Translations under genes and position numbers: made by a program
From: a virus
DNA length: 41,772 nucleotides
Strand: one strand, 5' to 3'
Virus record (IMG/VR): IMGVR_UViG_3300046170_000147
Coordinates: 1-41,772 of that record
Shown here: piece after piece, positions 7,463 through 18,599 of the stretch
How the letters are laid out: each line of letters opens with the position of its first letter
How positions within the stretch are numbered: position 1 is the stretch's first letter
Notes under the pieces: model-generated
Seen by the model: the letters and a program-made list of their open reading frames with translations, nothing else
The model's database searches: none
Told to the model about the DNA's origin: nothing

Positions 7463-7496
7463 TATTCAAAAGTTAAAGCGTGGATCATCTAGTTTG

Positions 7497-9241
7497 TTAA
7501 GCGTTATCTACTTCCGGTGAAACTTGACTTATCTGTATAGCTTTAGTCCCGTCAAATCTGAATAATATTGAGACTTGGTGACCATCTGACGGTGTAGTTA
7601 TCGTTGATGATTGAACCTCAAAATTACCACTAAAAAATGTAGGGTTCGCACTTACAGCTCCACCGCTTGTATTTTTAATAGTTAAATAAAACAACTGACC
7701 AGCTTCCCAATTCTGAGGTCTACTCTTATCTAAATTAAAACCGTAAGCCGTGTCACTTGTTACCTCACATATAAAGTTACCTGATGTATTAGGACTTAAA
7801 TAAGCACCGTCTAATTCAGCATAGAGAGCTTGCGTGAGGTCTATATACCAATTAGTAGCATTTAACAGTATGCCTTGTACGCTCGACCAATCGCTGTAAT
7901 TTATACCTATTCCGTTTATCTTAGAATTTGAATCGTTATCAAACACATATTGCAAACCTTCAAGCCAGTTGGATTCAAACCTAGAAACATTGGAATTAAT
8001 TAAAGAACATAATGCTGTATCAGTTACAGTAGTAACACCTGTAATAATATTGTTGGAGAAGCTTACATTATGGCAGTTCTCTAACTTGAACATCCTTTGC
8101 GATGATAAGCTAGTAGTAAATTCATCAAATTCGCAATTTTCAACACGCAGACTTCTAATAGCATCAGTAATAACAGAATTAGCTGTGCCTGTTCCTGAAC
8201 CTACACCTGTAGCCACAAACTCTGTACCTATATTATTGTCAGCTGCACCTATTGAAGTGAAATCAGTAGTTCCAACGGTTACTATTTTATAAGTTTTATC
8301 AATAACAAAATCACCAGCGGTTAGTAAAGGTTTGTCAGTAGTATCTACAACAAGTAAACCATCACGACTGATAAATGTACATCTTTCAAAACTTACCGCT
8401 TCTATTCTTTCATCTTTGATGTGTAATACAGTCCACGGATTTGTTCCTGTACTGCCTGAAGAATTGCTACCTATGAACGTACAACGAGTAAACTCAATAG
8501 GTGTTATTCCACCCGATGAGCCTTGTCCGTCAATATCTATAAATTTATCCGCAGTCCTACTACTACAATGTACTTCATTAAAACTGCTATAACCTAACCT
8601 GTTACCGTTTGAACGAATAACGGATCGGGTAAACAAACCAGCACCACTGAAAAACACATTATTCATTACGAGGTCGATGTGACCTGAATTAAGCTCTAAA
8701 AAGTCAGTAGCGCTACCGTTAGTTTCAACACCTACATACGCAAAAGTGTGCTGTGCGGTCGACTACCCTAAACATAGGATCAGCACCACCCGTCCACACT
8801 AGAGTAGAAGCAAGCCTTGTTGAACCTGTTCTTCTACCTTTAAGCTGGCTACCCATTATTCCAACACCCGTTCTAGTAAGCTCTAAAGTCGTATTAAACG
8901 CAAAAGCACCCTTACCAAGTTCTCCTACATTTTTAGCATCAGCATTTAAGTAGGCAATCCACGCCTGTAGTGCAGCTGGTGTCGTCAGTTGTTCCATTGC
9001 CAACCGCTCCAAAATCATACGGAGTAAGTACTTGACCAAACCGATCAGCAAGACTCCTAGCTGTCGTTGAACCTGTAGCTGTTACCTCTGCATTAGACAT
9101 ACCAACACCACCAGCAGTAGCCCCATCGTGCAACACTAATGCGTTCTTATCGGTGTCTACTGTCAGTTCACCTTGTGCTCCTGTAAAGCTGCCATGTTGA
9201 GCTGTTGTTCCTCTTCGTAATTGTACTTGTATGTTACTCAT
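7497..9241 (-). CDS. Tailspike with pectate-lyase-like fold, frameshifted
   Basis: About 580 residues after two corrections. The N-terminal QVQLRRGTTAQHGSF...GELTVDTDKN is a fibre-base domain like Mtd_N. Then comes YDFGAVGNGTTDDTAALQAW, the classic start of pectate-lyase-type beta-helix tailspikes. The frame breaks at GG 8978-8979 (DDT to AALQAW) and at AAAA 8742-8745 (TAHF to AYVGVE). The remainder (8666-7497) is a beta-rich helix with many Asn and Ser turns and a jelly-roll-like tail. It probably degrades or binds surface polysaccharide. Catalytic residues cannot be assigned. Confidence 0.85.
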
Positions 9242-9253
9242 AGTTATTAAGTT

Positions 9254-10225
9254 TTATAGTATTGCTCCGTAATCGACGTAGTCGTCTGCTCCTGCTACAG
9301 CTACAGAGCCATAGTCTAAAGTGTTAGATACATGTAGGAATAAGCGTATCTGTATCCTCTCTCAATAATAACAATAGAAGCACTAGCTGCTGGAGCTGAG
9401 TCAAAGCGTAGTACGTTCTGTGCACCTACTATCGTGTAGTCATCAGGTGATTGTACTGCTCCGTTTACTGTTACCAAGTAAGATTGAGAGTCGCTGTGGT
9501 TAGGTGTGAAAGTTAATTCAAAGTCCTGTATCAGACCCTGTTTGTGTAAAACTAGAAAAGCCCGGAGGAGCACCAGTACCTAGTGTTAACTGATCAGCTA
9601 CTCCAGTGACGTATTGTTTATTAACAACATCCCGTACACCTAATGGGTCTGCCATTTCGGTAATACGATTGCCATTCATATCAACATTAGATGACAAGTT
9701 ACTACCGTCAAAGTGGTCGAGTCCTAAACCGTCGATATAAGCACGGTCTGCAAAGTCTTGAGAGTCTACATAGTTCTTTGTAGCAGCGTCTTGTGCGTCC
9801 GTTGGATCACCTAGGTCTGTTATCTTAGCACCGTCAGCGTCGTAATGATCCGTACCTTTCTTACTAAGTTGTTCACCAGCTGCACCTTCCGCAGCTTCTT
9901 GTGATAGATAATAGTTGTGAAGATACGAACGATCTAACTCCGATTCTGTCAGTACTGAACCATTAACAAAGTCTACCAGTGGATCAACGGTGGAACTGTT
10001 ACGAACAATCCGTACTGCGTTACCTACGGCTACACTGCCTGATGCTATTACAATTTTGTTAGGTGATGTAGAGATCGTGTAAGCAGAAGTAGCTAACAGA
10101 GAACCTTGTACATATACGTCTATTAGAGCCACTCCTTCGTTGTCCGATAGATATGGAAAGGAGAAAGAAAAGCCGTTAGCAACTTGATCGGATGTCGCTG
10201 TGTAGTCTTGGTAGGTGTTAGCCAT
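9254..10225 (-). CDS. Tail fibre, T7 gp17 N-terminal-like, frameshifted
   Basis: About 323 residues after corrections. The start (MANTYQDYTATSDQVANGFS, later VRIVRNSSTVDPLVDFVNGS) matches the T7 gp17 N-terminal domain that binds the tail hub. The middle holds fibre repeats (ITDLGDPTDAQDAATKNYVD; ITEMADPLGVRDVVNKQYV). The frame breaks at CCC 9536-9538. A second break at the CTCTCTC run 9356-9362 would give an end reading NTLDYGSVAVAGADDY. It is much shorter than T7 gp17 (553), so it is probably an adaptor onto which the following spike proteins attach. Confidence 0.85.
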
Positions 10226-10264
10226 GATATTATATTATTACTTATTGAGTGAGGAGTTCAAGCA

Positions 10265-13200
10265 CTATTGCTTAAATCGAAATGTTTCGAACGGCCCCTC
10301 CACTTTACGTTGTTTACGTCTTCTTCGAGTAGGTTCTTCTTTTCTAACAAAGTTAAGCCAAGACTCCCCATCCTCGTTTACAAAGTTTTTATATTTTTTA
10401 TCCTCTTTCATTACCCCCCAAAAGTGTGACCTATACTCGCTAATCTTTTCTTTTATAAGTTTGGGACGAGATAGTTCCCCTTCCATAGGTTCTCCATACT
10501 CAATAGCTTCTTTGTATTCTTTAGATTTTATTAACACACTCAAAGCTTTTCTTAAAGTTAAAGGAGCCGTATCCCTGCCGTCTATAACCGTAGTTTTCTT
10601 TTTACTAGACACTAAATCCGCAAAAGCTTGGAACAAGGGATAATCGTTTGATTTATTTCTGAATACCCGTGTATCAATTCCTCCTCTTGTAAAAAATGTT
10701 TGATAATCAAACTTATCGTGGAAGTTGGCAATAGTAGCCATAACATTATCTTTTTCCAAAGTAGACACATATATAGGACTGACTAAACCGTACAAACCTT
10801 TATTTGTATATTTGCGTTCAACTTTCTCTCCCAGCATATTACGCTCGATACGTTGCGTATCTAGTCCGGCTTTCATCATTAATTTTTCTTTAAACCCTAT
10901 GGCGTATTTTTGATACTCCTCGTTTATTGTTGCTAGTTCTCTAACAGGCCGAGGAAAGAAAGAACCAACTACGTTTGCAAAGAAAGTCTGTAACCTGCCT
11001 GTTGGGTTCCTTTCATCAAACAAATCGAACATCTCTTTCAACCCTCTAAGGAAATATTTATCTTTAAAGTTAGTTATAAAAGAAGAGAAAACAGCATTAA
11101 ACATACCCTGCTGCTCTTCAGTTATATCTCCTCCCGTGGTCATTGTGTAATGTATACCATCAGCGTAGGCAGATATAATAGTAGAGAATGGCTCAAACTT
11201 ACTATAATCAATTTTCTTTCCAAAAGCGTATATAGTGTTGGGTTGCCACTGCTTACTTCCAATTAAACGTCGTTTTTGATCTGGCGTTAAATGTGCCCCA
11301 GAGCCTGTGATCTGTCCGTTTATTATCGGTAGAGTAACACCTGCTGTCATGGTTAAACCTAACATCGTATTTGCAGTTGATTCAGCTTTCATCTCTACAG
11401 TCTTTAACACTAAATCTTCTTTTTGCTGCAACAGCGACGCTCTGTCTGCAATTAGTTTTTCTTTTATTTCTTTACTTATAGGTTGAGCAGATAAACCATT
11501 TGTTAGTTCCTCTATGTGTTTATCTATTTTATTTATTCTAAAGTCGTATTTAGTGTTACCTAGTCTAGTCACAGCCCAATATGGAACAGACGTAACTGGA
11601 AACGTGTCAACAGTCCACTGAGCTATAGCAGTAGGTGTCTTAATAAAAGCAGTCATAAACCTAGTAAATATTTTAGCAGGGTTTATGTAAGGGTCATCAA
11701 ATACTGTATTCATGAATCCGCTTCCACCACCTCCAGTTCGGCTCCATTTCGCAAAAGTTTTAGCTAGTTGTGACACTACTTTATCTGCGTAATCTTGTTG
11801 AAAAGTTATTGATAGTGCCATCTCTTTTATATCTTCAAACTCTTCGTTATTAGCCCAAGTAAGCATATCACCGTCTTTGTCCAAAGCTTTATCAGCTTCT
11901 TCTTTTACGAACTTTTCTAGAGCATCACCTGTTAATCCTTGCTTCATTCCTTTCTTCATACTTTCAGCACGAAGATTACGCATGGCTCCTAAGAATAAAA
12001 ACGGTTGATCGGCTGTGCCCATTGCTCTAAAACTTAAAGAAAAGAAAGGGTCCAACAGTTTTTCAGCATTACTCTCAGGTTGTCCTATTGTCATATTCTC
12101 GAAAAACCTTCTTATTCTATTAGCATTCTGCGGAGTGTTTACACCGTAAGCTTTATACAATTTCTGTAACTCTTCTTTATTTTTAAAGTTTATCTTTGGA
12201 GCGTTGTCTAGCATAGATGTTAAATCATCCCCTGCACCTACTAAATCTTCTTCATGTCTTTTTAAGTTATTAGACATAAAAGCTCCTTCACCTCGCTGTT
12301 TAAAAGTCTGCTTTAGTACTCGAAGTGCATCGCCAAACTGCGTCCAATATAAAGACATAGCTTTTATATCTTCTAACGCCACATTAAGTGCATTAATCTC
12401 ACGGCTCATTTTGCCTAGCTTCTGTTGCTGTTTAATAGACGACCACTCCCTTAAAGCTTTTTGCAAAGGTTGTACGACATTCATTATAACAGCAGAAGGA
12501 ACACCGACCATCCAAGTTTTTACACTCATCAACAGCCCTGTGTTCATCCTGAATTTTTCTAACGATCTTAGAGCTAGTTCAAAGTTATTTACATCAGCTG
12601 CACCTAGTCTATTCATCTCATAGTAAGACTCTAAAAATCTTTTAGTAAACTCGTTTTTAGCAGCTATCTCTTCGTTTTTTAATTTATCTGTTAAAACTTT
12701 ACGCGACTCCCTAGCCTGTCTCTTTAACAGTTTAATGCCTTCAGGATCGCTTTGTATATTACGACTCTCTACTTTTAAGTATTCTTTTATCTCCTCGATG
12801 CTTTTATCAGACATCTCATCAAGGTCTTTAATCTTCTGACGCAGTGTGTATTGTTGATATATTTCTTTAGACGCAAACCTACCCAGTACATCATCCCTTA
12901 CTGTTCCTATTGTATTTGCTAACTCTACTCTAATTGTATTAAGCAATACCTTACGTTCCGTAGGGCTTAAATCTTTTACCCTTTTGCTTATATCTTTAAG
13001 AACACTATCGACGAGTTCCTTTTCTCGCCCAAACTTAACAGCTTCTCTTATCTTCTTACCTATATTATCAACTTCTTCTTTAAGTATTTTTTGTACAATC
13101 TTACTTCTGTTAGGCAAGCTATCTATAAATCTTCTACTGTTAACACCGTCTTTTAAATCTTCTAGTATAGCCAGTGCCTTAGATGCTGCTTCAGGTTCTA

Positions 13201-15031
13201 AGTTTTTAGCTTTGTTGATGTCGTTAATAATATTATCTATCGACTGCTTATATTTCTCAGGGTTCTTTATTATATCTTGAACATCATCAAGTGCCGTTTT
13301 TACTTTTTTAGTAATAGTTTTATTAGCTTTTATGGCATCTGTTAAAGTGGATGAAACCCTATTGGAAAACAATTCTAACGCTGCTTTATTCTTGGGACCC
13401 GATACACGTAATGTTTTTAATACTTGATCGCTTATTCTTTTTTTATAACGACCCCATATAGTACTCAAACTGTCTTCGACTGTCAGATTAAACGTCTTAT
13501 CTAAAGCTTTAGAAAGATCACCAGTTTGATTTACTTCTTCAATAAATTCGATTTCTTTTTTAAAGTTATCCAGCGTACTGATGTTACCCGCCTTACCTGT
13601 CTTCATATCGTCGATTAAAGACAACAACGAATCTATGCTGTTTAATTGGTTTCTAATCGCAGGTTTATATTCAAACGGCTTAGTTAAGTCTACTTTTTCC
13701 TTCTTGAAGCCTGCTAAAAGTCTACCAGCTACATTAGCCACCTTAGCACGGACATCAATCATTTTACGATTCCGTCTTAGGTCGTCCTCTATATCAAGTA
13801 TGTTATTTTTAATATTAGAAAACTCTTTTCCTACATTTACCTCTGAACCTTTTTGGATCGCGTCGTCTAGATCAGTCATAGACTTAACCAATTTATTAAT
13901 CCTTGGTGTCATCTTATTACTCAACTTTCTGGTCTCCCTAACCATCGCCTGTACTTGCTGTGGAAAATTCTCCTTACCCTGAATAGCCTCTTCTATCTCA
14001 TCTTCAGGGTTTAGTTTAGGTTTCGCCACATCTACGACAGGTTCCTCGACCTCTGCTTCTACTTTAGGTTTGGGTTCGATTTAGGTTCGTCTACTAACCC
14101 TAGTTCTTTATCTTGAGGGTTTACTTCTGCTTCTAATTCTTTTCTAAATTTGTTCTCTTCTTTTATTGCGTTGTCTAATTCTTCAACAGCTTGCTTAGGG
14201 CTCGGCTTTACCTTTACTAGCTTTCTGTACTTTTTTAAGAGCACGTATTTTATCCATATTTATTTTAACAATACGACTGACTCCTGCTGTTGTGAAATTT
14301 AAAAGTGAACCGTAAACTCCACCCTCGTATGTTTCATATAATCTTTTAGCGATCGCTTCTTCTGCTTCTAGATCATCAACGTCCGTTCGTATGTAATCAG
14401 CAACAGCTCCTTTAAGAAAACCTTCAGCAGCTATCTTAGTTCCTTTTAAAGCTTTACGACCTAACTCTCCACCCTCTATAAACTTTTCAACAGCTTTACC
14501 CGTCCTTTGCTACCTTGGGTACTGTCGTTAGGACTTTAACCCCTTGTCGCTAATAAGCCAGCCCGGCACTGCAAAAGAGGTTAACCAAGATAGTATGTTA
14601 GAAGATACATCCTCCACGACGCTCTCAGGTTTGCCTAGGTAGGCTTGTTCCCAATGCACTTCAGTGCCTAACGGTATTACTTCGTTGACTGCGTTATATA
14701 AATCTTCAGCTGTTTTGACAGTTGTTCGTTTTAATATTCTATCTGCTGGTCTAATTCTAGAATAAGAGTTTATACCTAGACCTACAGCTTGTCTTACAAA
14801 TGGATGCCAGAACGGTTCGTCTTCGTTACTACCTACAGTTTCTTCGTCTTCTTCAATAGCAATAGGCTTATCAGCATCTTCCGCTATTCCTACTTCAGGC
14901 CAATCGGTTGTCTCGGTAATCTCAGGTGTAGTAGGAGGTGTTGCTGTTACGAGAGGTTTACCTGTTTTATCTGTATCCTCTTTCTTTACTCCTATTTTTA
15001 AATCAGGCCAACCCTCTTCGTCTACCTTCAT
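10265..15031 (-). CDS. Large internal virion protein (T7 gp16-like), frameshifted
   Basis: About 1588 residues once four shifts are bridged. T7 gp16 is 1318. Breaks lie at CCCC 14540-14543, CCC 14499-14501, around 14210-14236, and around 14080-14085. Bridged reading joins ISDKG to VKVLTTVPKVAKDG, then KAVEKFIEGGEL, then ...KPSPKQAVEEL and EPKPKVEAEVEEP. The C-terminal 1254 residues form one open frame, largely helical and lysine-rich. Order after the gp15-like gene fits the ejected core protein that forms the trans-envelope channel. I see no transglycosylase motif like that at the T7 gp16 N-terminus. Confidence 0.75.
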
Positions 15032-17439
15032 ATTTTATTCATGTTATTAAACACTTCAACTTGTGCTTGCCATACATTAATAATATCTTCTTTAGTTAGC
15101 ACCCCAAAAGCTTGGTTCCAACTTTTAAACGTAGGAAAGTTATTTAAATCACGCTCTGCTTTAGGTGTGTTAGTGTACTCATCAAACTCTACTTTTATCT
15201 TTTGCCACTCTTCCTCAGCTACCCTCGGTCCTGCAAAGTATGGAGTCTCTCTGTAATCTAAATCCAACACAGATTCTTTACGAGCTGCTGCTAACTCTAT
15301 AGCTTCCTGCGGGTTCCTGAATCCCCATTTCCTGCGAATAAGAAGTTCAGCCTCTTCTAACGCTGTTAAATCAGCATCTGCGTCGGCATTCTCAATAGTG
15401 TTTCTTACTAAATCAGCCTTGCTCCAAGCTTTAACTCTGCTTTGTAGGTCGCTAGTTCCTAACGCATCTAAATCAACATCATAGACAGTCCGTTGTATTC
15501 GCTCCTCTTCAGTAACTACTGGTGCTCCAAAATCAAACACACCGTATGTCATGTCTCTAAAGCTACCCCACCACTTGCCTATCTTCTTTTCTAATACACC
15601 TTGAGCTTCTTCTGTGGTTCCTAAATCCTCTAAATCAAGCAGTGCTGCTCCAGCTTCTTTAACTCTCTTACGGATTCCTTCTTGGTAGTTCTTTTCAGCT
15701 TGCTTAATACTTTGCCAGTTTCCTATGACTTGCTTTTTAATCTCTTCAAATTCCTGTAGTATCTTTGTATCCCTGCCGTTCGTATTCTTTAATCGTTTTT
15801 GAGCATCCTTAATTAATCGGTTGTACTTTTCTTTAAAGGGGGCTGCTTCTCTTTCGATAATATTTGATATATCTCCAGCTTTTTTACTAGGATAAAGTTC
15901 CTCAATAACTTGCTCAAATGATGACTCAAACTCTTGCTCTCTAGCTGGGTATGCCTCTGATTTTTCAAACCATAAATTAGCTTCTAGTTCTATTTCTTTC
16001 TGCCTAGCATAAGCCTCGACTTCTTTTGCTATTATAGGTACATCACTGACACCTGCACCTGAATCTAAAAAATCTAAGACATCGTCGTTACCAGCAGCTA
16101 CATACTCATCAATATTCTTTTTTATAGTTTCAGTATCAGCCTTAGATAAGATAGCTGTTGATCTAGTTTTAATCTTAGTTGCTAACTCTTCTAATGGTAG
16201 AGTCGCTCTGCCGTATGCTTTACGTTTAGCATCGTTGTTGTTATAAAAAGACATTAAGTCTATTAACTTAGCAGCGTCTTGTGTCCGTATTAAAGATTCC
16301 GCAGTGCCTTCATCAAAACTAGCACCCGTGTCGTCTAGTAGTCGTTGTACTGTAGCAACTCTAATGTTATCTAACTCAGTATTTCCTGTCAGACCTCCTA
16401 TCACAGACTTTATAGCTGGTCCCGCTAAGTTTGTTATATCCCTGTAGTTTTCCTCTTGGTCGTCTTCTATCTTATTACGAGCTGACTCAACACGACCACG
16501 CAACTCAACAGCTTTAGAACGAATATATGCTCCCTCTCTGTTTATATTGCCTAGCTTACCGCCATCACCTGTCAGATCAATATCCAACATAGAGTCTAAC
16601 ATCTTCTCCGCTTTATCAGGTTGCGGGTCATCTCCTACTAAAAGATTGTTAACATTCGGTACAGCAAATCCATTCCAAAACAACTCAACAACACGAGACC
16701 TCGGTATCTTACCTTCTTCTGCAATAGCGTCCATACGACTCTTCATTGCAAGTTGTAGTTGAGCTACGTCTTCAGGAGTACTTTCAGCAGCTGTTAACAT
16801 CTCACCGAAGTCCTGATTAAAGTCTTCAACAATCATGCTCTCGTTGTAGTCTTGTACTGCTCGGTCCCGCTTTTTAGTAGCGTTGTTATAGAAACTGTTT
16901 TCTACACTATCCGAAAAGTCAGCAAAACCCTGCATAGCTAACGGAGACTGTCCTAGTTGTTGTAATGCTTTATCACGTTCTTCTGCTATAATACTACTTA
17001 CTATATCAGCATCGCTCTCTAGGTTTTGCGTTACTTCCTGTATCCTGTCGTTTAAAGATTTAACATACAACGTCTTAGCTTGTCTTTGTCCTATACGTCT
17101 TTTGTAAGCTCGTTGATAACCCACTAACTGAGAACGAGGCATCAACCCTTGCTCCACTAACTTCTCACCAGTAGCGTCTAATCCTTCAATAGCTTGATCT
17201 AGGTCAGCAGTAGCCGCTTCCATCTCACCACGTTCTGCACCCTTCTCGAACTGTATCTTCTGTACTTGTCCGTACTGCTGTAACATCGGATTAACTTGTC
17301 CTAACGCATCCGCTAGGTCCATCAACTTGTTACGTCCTGCTTGTTGAACCTGTACAGCGTACTGTCCTCCCCGTTGAATGGTAGGTGATATACCGGGTAC
17401 TTGCCCGCCTAATCCTTGTACTTGTACTCGTTCTGCCAT
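15028..17439 (-). CDS. Internal virion protein (T7 gp15-like)
   Basis: 803 residues, largely helical and Gln/Glu-rich. T7 gp15 is 747. It begins MAERVQVQGLGGQVPGISPT, a start seen in gp15-type core proteins, and contains YGQVQKIQFEKGAERGEMEA. It lies between the gp14-like and gp16-like genes and overlaps the start of the latter by 4 bases (ATGA type). In T7 this protein forms part of the core stack and is ejected into the cell. The match is by order, size and composition. I see no catalytic motif. Confidence 0.8.
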   Translation of the reverse strand: MAERVQVQGLGGQVPGISPTIQRGGQYAVQVQQAGRNKLMDLADALGQVNPMLQQYGQVQKIQFEKGAERGEMEAATADLDQAIEGLDATGEKLVEQGLMPRSQLVGYQRAYKRRIGQRQAKTLYVKSLNDRIQEVTQNLESDADIVSSIIAEERDKALQQLGQSPLAMQGFADFSDSVENSFYNNATKKRDRAVQDYNESMIVEDFNQDFGEMLTAAESTPEDVAQLQLAMKSRMDAIAEEGKIPRSRVVELFWNGFAVPNVNNLLVGDDPQPDKAEKMLDSMLDIDLTGDGGKLGNINREGAYIRSKAVELRGRVESARNKIEDDQEENYRDITNLAGPAIKSVIGGLTGNTELDNIRVATVQRLLDDTGASFDEGTAESLIRTQDAAKLIDLMSFYNNNDAKRKAYGRATLPLEELATKIKTRSTAILSKADTETIKKNIDEYVAAGNDDVLDFLDSGAGVSDVPIIAKEVEAYARQKEIELEANLWFEKSEAYPAREQEFESSFEQVIEELYPSKKAGDISNIIEREAAPFKEKYNRLIKDAQKRLKNTNGRDTKILQEFEEIKKQVIGNWQSIKQAEKNYQEGIRKRVKEAGAALLDLEDLGTTEEAQGVLEKKIGKWWGSFRDMTYGVFDFGAPVVTEEERIQRTVYDVDLDALGTSDLQSRVKAWSKADLVRNTIENADADADLTALEEAELLIRRKWGFRNPQEAIELAAARKESVLDLDYRETPYFAGPRVAEEEWQKIKVEFDEYTNTPKAERDLNNFPTFKSWNQAFGVLTKEDIINVWQAQVEVFNNMNKI

Positions 17440-17445
17440 AATAAA

Positions 17446-18159
17446 TTAGTTAGGGGAAACACTATACATATATCTTGAACCCGCTAGTCCCGGCATAGGA
17501 GCGTCTCCTGTTTGGATAACATTAAAAGGACTACTACCTCCTGCTCCTACTCCCGGCATTCTTCCCGCTATAGTAAGACCCGTAGCTGCTCCACTCAGAC
17601 CCGCACCTAAAGCTCCTAATCCTGCCGTTAATAAACTAGGTCTATCAATTGGTCTATTAATTCCGATCTGACGTTGTTGTGTTGCGAACCCTGCTTGTTC
17701 AAGACCAAGTCCTGTACCCACTGCTCCTAATTCTTGCTGTCTAGCTAAAGCTGCACGATACCCTGCTTCTTGTCGTGTGTAGTCATCCATCAACGCTTGT
17801 ACACTAGCTCCTGCAACACCTGCTTCTCCAGCTGATACCCTAGCTCTAGCTAATGCTTCCTGTGACTTACGACTGACTTGTTCTAACTCACGACCCACAG
17901 CTTCCTGCTCTTGTGCTTGACGCATACGAAGAGAGGTTTGTTCTTGCGTGAAACGTTGACGTTCTGCTGCTGCTGCTTGTGCTTGATATGCTGCTTGTTG
18001 TTTAGCCATGCGACGCTGTCCTGCATAGCTCGCAACTGAAGAACCTATACCAGCAACCGTACTTGCACCTATCATACCTAACTGGACAGCAGTCATACCA
18101 GCAGCTGCGGTTTTGCCTACTAATGCTGTTCCTATCGTTGCTGATATTGGGTCACACAT
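17446..18159 (-). CDS. Internal virion protein (T7 gp14-like)
   Basis: 237 residues from ATG at 18159, preceded by GAGAGGAAGTAAGT with a good ribosome-binding site. A start at 18207 would overlap the previous gene. MCDPISATIGTALVGK begins an Ala/Gly-rich membrane-prone stretch. A long Gln/Ala/Arg helix (AKQQAAYQAQAAAAERQRF) follows, then another Gly/Ala region. T7 gp14 (196) is ejected into the outer membrane. Composition and position agree. Confidence 0.85.
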   Translation of the reverse strand: MCDPISATIGTALVGKTAAAGMTAVQLGMIGASTVAGIGSSVASYAGQRRMAKQQAAYQAQAAAAERQRFTQEQTSLRMRQAQEQEAVGRELEQVSRKSQEALARARVSAGEAGVAGASVQALMDDYTRQEAGYRAALARQQELGAVGTGLGLEQAGFATQQRQIGINRPIDRPSLLTAGLGALGAGLSGAATGLTIAGRMPGVGAGGSSPFNVIQTGDAPMPGLAGSRYMYSVSPN

Positions 18160-18161
18160 AC

Positions 18162-18599
18162 TTACTTCCTCTCTAATATAAATGACATATACCCGTCGTA
18201 CTGGCAATCGCTAAACTCAGCACCCAACCACTTCAACCACCTGTAACTCAACGTATTAGTCTTCATTACTACGTTCGTCAGAAAGTCAAAGCCGTGCATC
18301 ATCTCGTCGATCCATTGTTGTGAATGCTGTACAAAATACTTCTTAGCGTTAGCTAAACGACGTGTGCCTAATAGCCATACAACTCCTACGTTATCGTTAG
18401 GCACTACTCCAAAGCTACAGTATAAACCGTCGTTGCCTCTTAGTGAATAACACTTGATGCTGTTTTGAAACGATATGTTAACTGCGTCCTTTGGGTGATG
18501 CATAAGACCGATACACTCCATCATGTCCTCTTCCCTCATGTCGTCGTACAACTCAAAGGCATCCATATCAGGTTGTGCTTGTTCCACTCTAAGACCCAT
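18162..18599 (-). CDS. T7 gp13-like protein, acetyltransferase-fold (DUF2833 type)
   Basis: 145 residues from ATG at 18599. T7 gp13 is 138. The frame extends upstream but would overlap the tail tube B end. It has GNAT-like elements: GLYCSFGVVPNDNVGVVWLLG, then WIDEMMHGFDFLTNVVM, and an ending WLKWLGAEFSDCQYDGYMSF, which is the 'NRPYVRWLKWLGF' style of GNAT end motifs. T7 gp13 is required for assembly, but whether this fold is catalytic is not known. Confidence 0.8.
   Translation of the reverse strand: MGLRVEQAQPDMDAFELYDDMREEDMMECIGLMHHPKDAVNISFQNSIKCYSLRGNDGLYCSFGVVPNDNVGVVWLLGTRRLANAKKYFVQHSQQWIDEMMHGFDFLTNVVMKTNTLSYRWLKWLGAEFSDCQYDGYMSFILERK

Noticed and set aside
6388-9241. Diversity-generating retroelement suggested by Mtd_N-like domains
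   Set aside because: No reverse transcriptase and no template/variable repeat pair were seen. The domain is common in ordinary fibres.
9254-9573. C-terminal fibre fragment as a separate gene
   Set aside because: Its ATG-less start lies inside the upstream fibre, and one-base repair at 9536-9538 gives a continuous protein without a new ribosome-binding site.
10215-13982. Long plus-strand frames opposite the gp16-like gene
   Set aside because: The minus-strand frame is one 1254-residue open frame with virion-type composition. The plus-strand products are Ser/Leu-rich and unrecognisable.
14059-15031. Two separate small genes upstream of the 1254-residue frame
   Set aside because: Bridging reading frames are open through the whole stretch, the net shift is zero, and no start signals occur. 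One long gp16-like gene is simpler.
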